Shown here: one piece after another, positions 43,067 to 52,898 of the stretch
Layout: each line of letters opens with the position of its first letter
How positions within the stretch are numbered: the first letter of the stretch is position 1
Source of the DNA: Nocardioides sp. QY071
Lineage (GTDB): Bacteria > Actinomycetota > Actinomycetes > Propionibacteriales > Nocardioidaceae
DNA length: 64,000 nt
NCBI RefSeq assembly: GCF_029961765.1
Contig: NZ_CP124681.1
Location: 4,154,001-4,218,000 of the forward strand
Direction: 5' to 3'
Notes under the pieces: generated by a model
What the model saw: the letters and a program-made list of their open reading frames with translations, nothing else
Told to the model about the DNA's origin: nothing
The model's database searches: none
Position numbers and translations under genes: made by a program

Positions 43067-43977
43067 CCTCTCGATCGCACCCGCTATCCACCGTCCCCGC
43101 CGGGCTGGCCTGGGGCCTGGCCGGGGTCGTCGCCTTCTCGTTCACGGTGCCGCTCACCCGGGTCGCCCTCGGCGGGCTCGACCCGCTGTTCATCGGCGCG
43201 GGCCGCGCGGTCGTCGCCGCGGCGCTGGCCGCCGGCGCGCTCGTCCTCACCCGGCAGCCGCTCCCCCGCGGCCGCCAGTGGCTGCGGCTGGCGATCGTCG
43301 CCGGCGGGGTCGTCGCCGGGTTCCCGCTGCTGACGTCGTACGCGCTGACCGAGGTGCCGGCCAGCCACGGCGCCGTGGTGATCGCGATGCTGCCGGCCGC
43401 CACCGCCGTGATCGCGGTGCTGCGCACCGGTGAGCGCCCGGTCCGCGCGTTCTGGGCGTTCGCCGCGCTGGGCGCGCTCGCGGCCGTGGGCTTCGCGATG
43501 CTGCAGGGCGGCACCGGCGGCCACCTCCAGCGGGCCGACCTGCTGCTGGTGCTGGCGGTGCTGGCCTGCGCGACCGGGTACGCCGAGGGCGGGGTGATCT
43601 CCCGCGAGCTGGGCTCCTGGCAGACCATCTCGTGGGCGCTGGTGCTGGCCGCGCCGGTGATGGTGGCGCTGACGGCGACCAGCATCGTCACCGAACCGCC
43701 GTCGGGCAGCCCGACCCAGTGGCTGTGCTTCGCCTACCTGGCGTGCATCAGCATGTTCCTCGGCTTCTTCGCCTGGTACCGCGGCCTCGCGATCGGGCCG
43801 ATGGCGCAGGTCAGCCAGGTCCAGCTGGCCCAGCCGGTGCTGAGCATCGCCTGGGCCGGGCTGCTGCTCGGCGAGCAGATCACCTGGCTGACCCTGGCCG
43901 GCGGGTTGACCGTGGTCGCGTGTGCCGCGGGCGCTAGTTCTTCCCGCGCCCGTACAGCCCGCGCACGACCTTCGTGA
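43042..43977 (+). CDS. EamA/DMT-family transporter
   Basis: The 311-aa protein has ten hydrophobic segments in two EamA repeats, the drug/metabolite exporter layout. The first repeat starts GLAWGLAGVVAFSFTVPLTR and the second contains GLAIGPMAQVSQVQLAQPVLS. Such carriers export amino acids, purines or cysteine metabolites. ATG 43042 shares bases with the start of the divergent mocR gene, implying joint control. Its last 44 bp overlap the convergent aldehyde dehydrogenase gene, an unusually large 3' overlap. The C-terminal tail is basic and Ser/Ala-rich. Confidence 0.9.
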   Translation: MSVQSSAIASRSHPLSTVPAGLAWGLAGVVAFSFTVPLTRVALGGLDPLFIGAGRAVVAAALAAGALVLTRQPLPRGRQWLRLAIVAGGVVAGFPLLTSYALTEVPASHGAVVIAMLPAATAVIAVLRTGERPVRAFWAFAALGALAAVGFAMLQGGTGGHLQRADLLLVLAVLACATGYAEGGVISRELGSWQTISWALVLAAPVMVALTATSIVTEPPSGSPTQWLCFAYLACISMFLGFFAWYRGLAIGPMAQVSQVQLAQPVLSIAWAGLLLGEQITWLTLAGGLTVVACAAGASSSRARTARARPS

Positions 43978-45409
43978 GCTGCTGCTCCTCCTTCGCCGTA
44001 CGGCGGAAGGTGGTCAGCGCGATCGCCGGCTTGAACCGCTGGCGGGCGATCGCGTGCGGGTAGGTGAACTCGCGCAGCCCGTCGGGGCCGTGGATGCGGC
44101 CGAAGCCGGAGTCGCCGACACCGCCGAACGGCAGGGTCGGGATGCCGGCGAAGGAGATGACGCCGTTGATCGCGGTCATGCCGGCGCGCAGGCGCTGCGC
44201 GATCTCCATGCCCTGGCTCTTCGAGAACACCGTGGAGCCCAGCGCGTAGCGGGTGCCGTTGGCGCGCTCGATCGCCTCGTCCATGGTCTTCACCCGCGAC
44301 ACCGTCACCGTCGGGCCGAAGGTCTCCTCCTGCACCGCGGCCGAGTCCTCGGGTACGTCGACCAGCACGGTCGGCTGCACGAAGCGGGCGCCCTCGGGCA
44401 CCGGGCCGCCGACCAGGGCGCGGCCGCCGCGCGCCAGGGCGTCGTCGACGTGGCGGCGGATGATGTCGACCTGCGAGGGCATGGTGATCGGGCCGACCTG
44501 GCCGCCGGGGCGGGCCTCGAGCTTCTTCGCCTGGGCGACGAGCTCGTCGAGGAACTGGTCGTAGACCCGGTCGTGGACGTAGACCCGCTCCACACCGGCG
44601 CAGGTCTGGCCGGCGTTCGCGGCCGCGCCCCACAGCGCCGCCTCGGCGGCCTCGGCGACGTCGGCGTCCTCCGCGACGATCAGCGCGTCCTTGCCGCCGG
44701 CCTCGATCACGACCGGCGTGAGCGACTCGGCGCAGGCGGCCATCACCCGCTTGCCGGTGGCGGTGGACCCGGTGAACGCCACCTTGTCGACACCTGCCGT
44801 GGTGAGCGCGGCGCCGGTCTCGCCGTACCCGGTGACGACCTGGAGCACGGGGCGGCCGACGGCCTCCCGGAAGGTCGCGGCGAGCCACTCCCCGACGCCG
44901 GGGGTGTACTCCGACGGCTTGAAGACGACCGCGTTGCCGGCCGCGAGGGCGTAGGCGATCGATCCCATCGGGGTGAAGACGGGGTAGTTCCACGGGCCGA
45001 TGACGCCGACCACGCCGAGCGGGCGGTACTCCACGCTCGCGGCCTGGTTGACCATCAGCAGGCCCGGCGAGACGCTGCGCCGCTTGAGCACCTTCTCCGC
45101 GTGGCTCGCGGCCCACGCGAGGTGGTCGATCGCGAGCGCGGTCTCGAGCAGGGCGTCGCCGGCGGGCTTGCCGGTCTCGCGCGCCATCAGGGCGGCGAGC
45201 TCCTCCATCCGGCGCGCGATCACCTTGCGCCAGCGCACCAGCGCCTTCTTGCGGCCGTCGAAGCCGAGCGCCTCCCACCACTCGGCCTGCTTGCGGGCCG
45301 TGGCGACCGCGGCGTGCACGTCGTCGGCGGTGTGGATCGGGTGGGTGCCGACGACCGCGCCGGTGGCGGGGTCGAGCGAGGTGAAGGTGGCGGCGGCATC
45401 GATGGTCAC
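43934..45409 (-). CDS. NAD(P)-dependent aldehyde dehydrogenase (succinate-semialdehyde type)
   Basis: The 491-aa enzyme belongs to the ALDH superfamily. The cofactor region VGVIGPWNYPVFTP, the catalytic Glu in VIEAGGKDALIV, and the catalytic Cys in NAGQTCAGVERVYV are intact, and EETFGPTVTV and LPFGGVGDSGFGRIHG close the fold. The EAGGKD form and length fit succinate-semialdehyde or long-chain aldehyde dehydrogenases. A basic C-terminal extension (~460-491) goes beyond the typical SSADH length, as in fatty-aldehyde ALDHs with membrane association. No neighbouring pathway narrows the substrate. It ends 44 bp inside the EamA gene. Confidence 0.93.
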   Translation of the reverse strand: MTIDAAATFTSLDPATGAVVGTHPIHTADDVHAAVATARKQAEWWEALGFDGRKKALVRWRKVIARRMEELAALMARETGKPAGDALLETALAIDHLAWAASHAEKVLKRRSVSPGLLMVNQAASVEYRPLGVVGVIGPWNYPVFTPMGSIAYALAAGNAVVFKPSEYTPGVGEWLAATFREAVGRPVLQVVTGYGETGAALTTAGVDKVAFTGSTATGKRVMAACAESLTPVVIEAGGKDALIVAEDADVAEAAEAALWGAAANAGQTCAGVERVYVHDRVYDQFLDELVAQAKKLEARPGGQVGPITMPSQVDIIRRHVDDALARGGRALVGGPVPEGARFVQPTVLVDVPEDSAAVQEETFGPTVTVSRVKTMDEAIERANGTRYALGSTVFSKSQGMEIAQRLRAGMTAINGVISFAGIPTLPFGGVGDSGFGRIHGPDGLREFTYPHAIARQRFKPAIALTTFRRTAKEEQQLTKVVRGLYGRGKN

Positions 45410-45429
45410 GCCCCGAACCTACTCGCGAG

Positions 45430-46323
45430 TCAGTTCGAGCGGAATGGCGTCAGGAACAACACGATGAGCGCCAGATGGGCAGCGATCACAACGCCGGCGA
45501 TGACGATCGCCGCGACCGGCCGCCGCCGGGCGATCCACTCGGCCGCCTGGTAGGCCAGGGTGATCAGGGCGAGCGCCACCGTGACGTGGAGCAGCACCGC
45601 GAGCGCGATGCCCGACACGACGCCCGCGACGGCGAACCTCCCCCACGTCAGCCCGAGCAGCAGCGGTACGACGACCGCCCCGGCCAGGCCGCCGACCAGC
45701 TCCAGCACGAACGACCGCTCGCCCATCCACGGCACCTCGTCGATGACGTCGAACAGGTCCAGGGTCGCCAGCACGCCGAGCACGACGACGATCGCCACCG
45801 TGGCCGCGGCCGCGACCTTGTAGCGCAGGTGCGTCGCCCGGCTCCAGGTCGCGGACCCGTGCCAGATCGTGGAGAGCGTGATCGCCGACCAGACCAGCCA
45901 GCTGCGCACCGGGCCGGTGTCGGTGTCGCGCATCGCCGCTCGGAACACCCGGTCGGCGGCGACCCGGTCGAGCACGTGCCCCTCGACGGAGAGGTACGTC
46001 GGTGCCTCGTCGGGCGCGTGCACCAGCCCGTCGTGGATCAGCGCCGGCGGCAGGTGCCTGCCGGTGCGCGGCACCAGCCAGGTGAAGATCGTCGGCACCG
46101 AGGTCAGGTCGGTCTCGAAGGTACCGAGGTCGGCGGGGACCAGCAGGTCGCCGTACTCACGGTCGCGGTAGGCGATCCGGTGCAACATCCGGAACCGCTC
46201 GGTGCGGCGGTGCACGTCGCCCGCCTCGACCCGCTCGAGCACGATCTTCGGCGGGTCCGCCGACCCCTCGTCGTGGAAGCGCTCCGGCTCCGGCCGCACC
46301 GGTCGCCACGGGCTCAGCTGCAT
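45430..46323 (-). CDS. DUF1353 protein with C-terminal membrane segments
   Basis: The 297-aa protein has a DUF1353 domain (~35-145), with LVPADLGTFETDLTSVP, LPPALIHDGLVHA and VLDRVAADRVFRAAM, followed by about four hydrophobic segments (~170-290). The His-Asp of the IHDGL motif is invariant in this family, whose phage-derived members have unknown roles. Fusion to a membrane domain is seen in actinobacteria. ATG 46323 overlaps the matrixin gene by 10 bp, so they are cotranscribed. The function is unknown; the conserved His/Asp suggests metal binding or hydrolysis. Confidence 0.82.
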   Translation of the reverse strand: MQLSPWRPVRPEPERFHDEGSADPPKIVLERVEAGDVHRRTERFRMLHRIAYRDREYGDLLVPADLGTFETDLTSVPTIFTWLVPRTGRHLPPALIHDGLVHAPDEAPTYLSVEGHVLDRVAADRVFRAAMRDTDTGPVRSWLVWSAITLSTIWHGSATWSRATHLRYKVAAAATVAIVVVLGVLATLDLFDVIDEVPWMGERSFVLELVGGLAGAVVVPLLLGLTWGRFAVAGVVSGIALAVLLHVTVALALITLAYQAAEWIARRRPVAAIVIAGVVIAAHLALIVLFLTPFRSN

Positions 46324-46985
46324 GATCCGGTCCCCTTCCCGAGTCGGGCGAGCCCCTTCCGGTCGCCCGGACCGAAGTCTTCCCGACCGACGCTCTGCGC
46401 GTACATCAGCTCGCGCCGCGAGTCGACGTGGTCGAGCCCCAGCACGTGGCCGAGCTCGTGGAGCAGCGTGGCCCGCTCGTCGCCGTCGTCCTCGACCGCG
46501 GCGACGTCGAGGACCACGCGGCCCGTGACGTACCAGAGCCGGCGGCCCCGCTGCCGCGCTGCCGAGCCGCCGATCCCGGCGACGTCCCCCTCCAGCTCGG
46601 GGACCTCGTCCGCGCTGGCCCAGGCGATCAGGACGGGAGGGTCCGACTCGCGTTCCTCGGCGGCGTTCGCCGGGCGCCGGTCGGTGGTGCCGACGTAGGT
46701 GAACCGGAAGCCGCTCACCGCCGCCACCTCGGCCACCGCGTCCCGCACCCGCGCCACGGCCTCGTCGTCGCTGCCGCGCGCGTGCAGCGGGTTGACCTCA
46801 TAGCGGATCGGCTCGCACGGGCGCCAGGTGACGGGCTCGCCGGCGGCGTAGGGCTGCTCGTTCAAGAAGGCGTACGTCGGATCGGGCACCTCGCGCCCGA
46901 AGCCGGTCGCTCCCAGCGCCACGACGCCGGCGAAGAGGGCCACGCTCAGCAGGAGCACGACACCCCACAGCCGGCGACCCGTCAC
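46314..46985 (-). CDS. Matrixin-like membrane-anchored metalloprotease
   Basis: GTG 46985 gives 223 aa with one N-terminal membrane segment (LWGVVLLLSVALFAGVVALG) and an extracellular peptidase domain. The zinc motif HELGHVLGLDH is complete (three His and catalytic Glu) and ELMYAQ supplies the Met-turn, so it is a metzincin of the matrixin type. The substrate is unknown; such proteases may process surface proteins. The frame is open further upstream, but that lies inside the DUF255 gene, and the start is only 7 nt after its stop. It overlaps the DUF1353 gene downstream. Confidence 0.88.
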   Translation of the reverse strand: MTGRRLWGVVLLLSVALFAGVVALGATGFGREVPDPTYAFLNEQPYAAGEPVTWRPCEPIRYEVNPLHARGSDDEAVARVRDAVAEVAAVSGFRFTYVGTTDRRPANAAEERESDPPVLIAWASADEVPELEGDVAGIGGSAARQRGRRLWYVTGRVVLDVAAVEDDGDERATLLHELGHVLGLDHVDSRRELMYAQSVGREDFGPGDRKGLARLGKGTGSCS

Positions 46986-46992
46986 CCGATGC

Positions 46993-48978
<1,986 letters not shown>

Positions 48979-49116
48979 GTGTCCACGCTAGTCGGGGCGC
49001 GTCAGACGCGGGAGCGAACCGCGACGCGGGGTGGGCGCCGCGCCTGCGCGTCCGTCGCCGCGCATGACGCGCGTCGGAAGTCGCGCATCCGGATCGGCAA
49101 CGGGACGTGTCCCCCG

Positions 49117-49656
49117 CTAACTGATCGGGTGGTCGTGCACCGCCGAGGAGAGGTGCACGCCGTTCAGCTCCAGGTAGAGCTGCCGCTCCGTCACGGTGAG
49201 CGTGATCGTGTTGCGGCGCTCCATCGTGTCCACCGCTGAATCGATGAACCCGGGATCGAAGCTATGCAGCACGATCTCGGCGGCGCGGTGGATCCTCGCC
49301 CCTGACCACTGAGCGAGCACCTTGGCCGGGTCGCGGTGCGTGTAGATCGTCGTGCGCTCGGCTGCCTTGCTGCCCGTGTGAAGCCGCGCGGCATCCGGTG
49401 CACCGACCTCGATCCAGGCGAGCAGCTTCCCGCTCAGGTCGCGCACCAGCACTGCCGGGGCGTCGGTCGCCGAGATGCCCTCGCTGAAGGTGATGCCCTC
49501 TTCGTGCTCGAGGCAGTAGGCGAGCACGCGCGTCACGAGGTACGCCTCGGTCTCTGACGGATGCCGCGCCGCGCGCAGCGTGAACTCCTCGTAGACGCCG
49601 CGATCCGTGTCGGCCAACTCGACTTCGAACGTGTGCATCGTCGCGCCGGCCGCCAT
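49117..49656 (-). CDS. YaeQ family protein
   Basis: The 179-aa protein aligns with YaeQ, a small protein with a PD-(D/E)xK nuclease-like fold. Landmarks are FTLRAARHPSETEAYLVTRVLAYCLEHEEGITFSEG (in part) and the core strand LLAWIEVGAPDAARLHTGSKAAE, where Glu-Val-Gly replaces the nuclease Glu-x-Lys. YaeQ of E. coli has been linked to transcript processivity control through RfaH, but the mechanism is unclear. ATG 49656 or ATG 49638 (six codons later) may start it. It is the last gene with typical host composition before the accessory island. Confidence 0.88.
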   Translation of the reverse strand: MAAGATMHTFEVELADTDRGVYEEFTLRAARHPSETEAYLVTRVLAYCLEHEEGITFSEGISATDAPAVLVRDLSGKLLAWIEVGAPDAARLHTGSKAAERTTIYTHRDPAKVLAQWSGARIHRAAEIVLHSFDPGFIDSAVDTMERRNTITLTVTERQLYLELNGVHLSSAVHDHPIS

Positions 49657-49952
49657 GGGGCTCAGCCTAGTCCGGGAACGGGGACCTCCCGAGCCGTCGT
49701 CACACGGCCTGATCGCGGGGATATGCAGCACCTTCGGAGGGCTGACCAACGACGCCGTCGAGAGCCGGACAAAAATCGGGCGGCAACCGGCCTCGACTCC
49801 TTCCGCGCTCTGGATTCAGTTGAGCCAAGCTGGCCTGGCCTGAGCGTCACCGGCTCGTGCGGCAGCTCTACTGCCCGCGGACATGGCTTTCATTGTTGAT
49901 ACTTGTGGTGCCCGTGAATTCCGGGCACCTTCCGGCCACGTAGGAGTTCGCT
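49657..49952 (+). other. Intergenic left edge of the accessory island, with a leader hairpin
   Basis: This 296-bp gap has less extreme GC than the host genes and no convincing reading frame. Near its right end GGTGCCCG (49907-49914) and CGGGCACC (49922-49929) form a perfect 8-bp stem with a 7-nt loop, 12 nt before the ribosome binding site AGGAG (49942-49946) of the next gene. The hairpin may end readthrough from outside or control translation. I see no attachment site, tRNA or repeat marking the island boundary here. Confidence 0.5.
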
Positions 49953-50759
49953 GTGCCTGGCTACAGCCCCACCAATCCTCGGACGCACGTCAAGGTCGGA
50001 CCCTGCGCGCTCTGTGGGCGCCGAGGACGACGTACCGAGACCCATGTGCCGCCCAAGGCCGCCTTCAACAACAGCGACGCCTCCCGCGGCATCCAACTCA
50101 AGACCGATGAAGGTTCCACGACGACCTTGTCGCGGCCACGCGCGGGCGGGAATCGCATCTATGGGCTCTGTTCACCATGTCACCGCTTGACATCGCCTTT
50201 CGATGACGAATACGTCGCTTGGGCTAAAGCCTGCTCCAAGGCGGCTCACGTTCGGGCGCATCCTGACTATGCGGGCGATGGCACAGTCGTACTTCAGGGA
50301 GCGCGCCCGGGTCGTTTCGTCAGAGCCGCCTTGGCTGGCATGGCTTCGCTGGCAGAAAACCTCTGGCAGGACCACCCTGCACTCGTCGAGAGCGTGTTGA
50401 ACGGGGAGCCGATCGCCCCGCCGGCGGACCTCCGGCTCATCGTTGGATGGACTCAGCTTCGGGATCGGTTCTTCGTTGAAGGCGTGCACCGTGGAGCATT
50501 CGTCACCATCCCCATCGCTGGAGGACCGCCGACGGGCATCAAAACCCTGCCGACGCCGTCAGCGACCATTCACTGGTTCCCGTTCAGCCTTATGCTCGTC
50601 CACCCCGACACTGGCGCCCGCTACCCACACGTCGACCACACATACTGGCTCGCCGAGGGTGCTGAGGGGCCAGCGCGCGACATTGAGCTGCGCCTGCCGA
50701 CGGTGGGCGCCGATTCCGTGGTCACCGTTCCACTCGCGAACCGCAGGTCCCCAGAGTGA
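49953..50759 (+). CDS. Cys/His-motif (HNH-like) protein of unknown function, 268 aa
   Basis: The N-terminal third carries a treble-clef-like zinc motif: Cys18-x2-Cys21 (PCALCGRRG), ETHVPPKAAFNN with His31, and Cys73-x2-Cys76-His77 (GLCSPCHRLT). The spacing fits HNH-type zinc modules; the His-Val-Pro-Pro-Lys segment sits where an HNH catalytic His would. The rest (~90-268) is a mixed domain with FVRAALAGMASLAENLW and no known motif. GTG 49953 follows AGGAG. The stop overlaps the start of the Ntn-hydrolase-like gene (GTGA), so the two form a unit. A nuclease role is inferred; a purely structural zinc finger is also possible. Confidence 0.7.
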   Translation: MPGYSPTNPRTHVKVGPCALCGRRGRRTETHVPPKAAFNNSDASRGIQLKTDEGSTTTLSRPRAGGNRIYGLCSPCHRLTSPFDDEYVAWAKACSKAAHVRAHPDYAGDGTVVLQGARPGRFVRAALAGMASLAENLWQDHPALVESVLNGEPIAPPADLRLIVGWTQLRDRFFVEGVHRGAFVTIPIAGGPPTGIKTLPTPSATIHWFPFSLMLVHPDTGARYPHVDHTYWLAEGAEGPARDIELRLPTVGADSVVTVPLANRRSPE

Positions 50760-51378
50760 CCGCGGTTGTTTGCTGGGAACGGCGGGTCGGGCCGCTCAGC
50801 GAACTCGTGGTGATCTCCGACAGCCGGCTCGGCGGCGGGCAACGATGGGACGCGTGCCCGAAGATCTTCGCTACGGGTCGCGGCGATGCCGTCCTTGCGT
50901 TCGCCGGAGACACGTTGCGGGCCTACCCACTCATCCTGCAAGCCCTTGCCACCGTCAGTTCCTATCAGGCCTCAAGTCGCGGTGACCTCGACATCCGAGA
51001 CCTGGCATCGCACCTGGCTCATGCGTTGAACCACATGCGCTCCATCAATGTCAGAGGCGAGGCCAAGGCCAACCCAGACTGTGAGTTGCTGCTAGCAGGC
51101 TGGTCATGGCGGCTGGGCAAGTTCCGCGCCTACCCCATTCGATACGAGACAGGACGGAACGCGGAGGGTGGGACAGTTCGCAAGTTCATTGCCTCGCCAG
51201 CCGGGCCAGCACCCGCAATGCTGGGAGGGGAGGCGGCCACCGTCGTGTACGCCACCATCGGCGACGCCGGCACCAAAGTGACCGGGAGTCTGGCGCGCAA
51301 GTCCCAGGCCCGGATAGGTCCGCTAGATGTGATGCCCAGGCACGTTGGTCGAGATCGTGTGACGACACGGTCTGAGCT

Positions 51379-52454
51379 GTAGATGGACGAAGGCCTCCCG
51401 GGTGTGGAGTGGAGCTGTCTAGGAACCGCTCCCACCGCAGGAGGCCTTCGTGTCACACGCTACCCATGCCAACGCAGCCCTGACCCCACGTGCGCGCCTA
51501 CGTCTTGCGCGCCTGATCGTCGATCACGGCTGGCCGCCAGCTCGAGCTGCCGAGCGCTACGACGTCTCGTGGCGCACAGCGAAGAAGTGGGCCGATCGCT
51601 ACCGCGACGAGGGACCGGACGGAATGCTCGACCGGTCCTCAGCCCCGCATCGGCAGCCGAACCGCACACCGGCGCCGATCGTGCGCAAGATCGTGCACCT
51701 GCGCTGGAAGCAGCGACTCGGCCCCGTCGAGATCGCCGACCGCCTCAACATGCCTGCCTCGACCGTGCACGCGGTCCTGGTCCGCTGCCGGATCAACCGC
51801 CTCTCCCACATCGACCGCGCCACCGGCGAGCCGATCCGCCGCTACGAGCACGAGAAGCCCGGCGACCTGATGCATGTCGACGTCAAGAAACTCGGCAAGG
51901 TCCCCGACGGCGGCGGCTGGCGCTACGTCGGGCGTCAGCAGGGCGAGAAGAACCGGTCGGCCACAGTCGCGCGAACAGGCGTGCCTCGCAACAAGTGGCG
52001 CAACCCGGTGATCGGGACCTGTTACCTGCACACCGTTGTCGACGACCACTCCCGCGTGGCCTACGTCGAGGCTCACGACGACGAGACCAAGGAGACCGCG
52101 GCCGAGGTCCTCAAGAACGCGGTCGCCTGGTTCGCCGAACGCGGCGTCGTCGTGAAGCGCGTGCTCAGCGACAACGGCAGCTGCTACAAGTCCCACTTGT
52201 GGCGCGACACCTGTGCCGATCTGGGCATCACGCCGAAGAAGACTCGGCCCTACCGTCCGCAGACCAACGGCAAGATCGAGCGCTTCCACCGCACCCTGGC
52301 CGAAGGCTGGGCATTCAAGAAGTTCTACAACTCCGAGTCAGCCCGGCTCGCCGCTCTGCCAGCATGGATCCACGAGTACAACCACCACCGGCCCCACTCA
52401 GCAATCGGGAAGGCCGCACCCATCACCAGGCTGGACAACCTGGCTGGGCATCAC
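51379..52454 (+). mobile_element. IS481-family insertion sequence
   Basis: The element is about 1076 bp with a single DDE transposase gene. It is flanked by the 4-bp direct repeat AGCT (51375-51378 and 52455-52458), taken as the target duplication because its removal restores the interrupted reading frame. The ends have short imperfect inverted repeats (left TGTAGATGG, right read inward TGTGATGCC). Size and transposase fit IS481. The insertion is probably recent, since both halves of the target gene are still open. Exact termini could shift by a few bases. Confidence 0.85.
51387..51451 (+). promoter_or_regulatory. Inverted repeat that hides the transposase start in read-through RNA
   Basis: ACGAAGGCCTCC (51387-51398) and GGAGGCCTTCGT (51440-51451) are perfect 12-bp reverse complements. 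The right arm contains the transposase ribosome binding site GGAGG (51440-51444) and the first two bases of its GTG (51450-51452). A transcript entering from the target gene would fold and block translation, whereas one starting inside the loop would not. Such protection from outside promoters is known for other IS elements such as IS10. Confidence 0.6.
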
Positions 52455-52460
52455 AGCTAG
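51450..52460 (+). CDS. IS481-family DDE transposase
   Basis: The 336-aa protein has an N-terminal helix-turn-helix (~10-60, LTPRARLRLARLIVDHGWPP in part) and an integrase-core domain. Catalytic residues are Asp144 (MHVDVKKLG), Asp241 (VLSDNGSCYK) and Glu277 (TNGKIERFHRT), with the classic 35-residue spacing. The protein therefore looks active. GTG 51450 follows GGAGG 5 nt upstream. The frame runs past the right end of the element: its stop TAG (52458-52460) is made from the target duplication and the adjacent host bases, so the last residues depend on the insertion site. Confidence 0.93.
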   Translation: MSHATHANAALTPRARLRLARLIVDHGWPPARAAERYDVSWRTAKKWADRYRDEGPDGMLDRSSAPHRQPNRTPAPIVRKIVHLRWKQRLGPVEIADRLNMPASTVHAVLVRCRINRLSHIDRATGEPIRRYEHEKPGDLMHVDVKKLGKVPDGGGWRYVGRQQGEKNRSATVARTGVPRNKWRNPVIGTCYLHTVVDDHSRVAYVEAHDDETKETAAEVLKNAVAWFAERGVVVKRVLSDNGSCYKSHLWRDTCADLGITPKKTRPYRPQTNGKIERFHRTLAEGWAFKKFYNSESARLAALPAWIHEYNHHRPHSAIGKAAPITRLDNLAGHHS

Positions 52461-52742
52461 ATATGCAGCCGGTTTCGGTGCTCGCGGAACTCTGCGAGTC
52501 TCACCGACTGGAGCACGACACCGTAGGCGGGCCCCCACAGATCGCGAAGGTGTACCGCACGATGCGCACCGAGCTTTTCGCCACACGCTGGAAGGGCACA
52601 GTCTCTATCTCGGGGCGGCCCATCCTGCGAGGGGAGAATCACGACCTTCGCATCGCCTCACCGACCGACGACGGTTCGTGGAGGATCGAATAGGTTTAGA
52701 GCAGGTGTCCTCCCAGTTGGACGATGTCGACACACCAGTGGG

Positions 52743-52768
52743 TGGCCTCCAGCGAGACTCGAACTCGC
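52743..52768 (-). other. tRNA 3'-end-like fragment, possible attachment site
   Basis: On the minus strand GCGAG-TTCGAGT-CTCGC (52768-52752) has the exact 5-bp stem and 7-nt TTCRANY loop of a T-arm, followed by TGGAGGC as an acceptor-strand-like 7-mer and CA. No matching 5' acceptor, D-arm or anticodon arm lies upstream, so it is not a functional tRNA. Tyrosine integrases commonly recombine in tRNA 3' ends, and an integrase remnant begins 130 bp away, so this may be an att site copy. Confidence 0.4.
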
Positions 52769-52898
52769 ATTTCCTGCATCGTGGACCGTTGAGTTGTGAA
52801 CTCGCAGCCTGCGCACGGCCCGACACCATCCTAGGCCAACAGGAGTGATTCCACTCTGGCGATTTGGGGCACCCGTAGTGGGCGGCGTGCCGCGGAAG

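Larger units (their letters stand above)
50756..52693 (+). pseudogene. Proteasome-like Ntn-hydrolase gene split by an IS481 insertion
   Basis: The 5' part (50756-51378) and 3' part (52459-52693) are in the same frame; removing 1080 bp restores a 285-codon gene, joining SEL to DMQPVSVLAEL. The N-terminus after Met has Thr-Ala-Val-Val, then VVISDSRLGGG, DACPKIF and LAFAGDTLRAY, matching the Thr1, Asp17, Lys33 and Ala-Gly-Asp-Thr landmarks of proteasome beta/HslV-type proteases. The 3' part has VGGPPQIAKVYRTM. GTG 50756 overlaps the HNH-like gene. As it stands the first fragment ends at TAG 51380-51382 and lacks the C-terminal ~80 residues, so it is probably inactive. Partner function was likely joint. 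Confidence 0.8.

Noticed and set aside
48979..49116. RNA gene or small gene in the gap before the DUF255 start
   Set aside because: The stretch is GC-rich with CGCG-type repeats but shows no tRNA arms, strong hairpin or frame with a ribosome binding site.
52700..52850. Complete tRNA gene
   Set aside because: Only the T-arm and a 3' acceptor-like strand are present. The 5' side offers at best 5 bp of pairing and no D-arm or anticodon arm, so only a fragment is reported.
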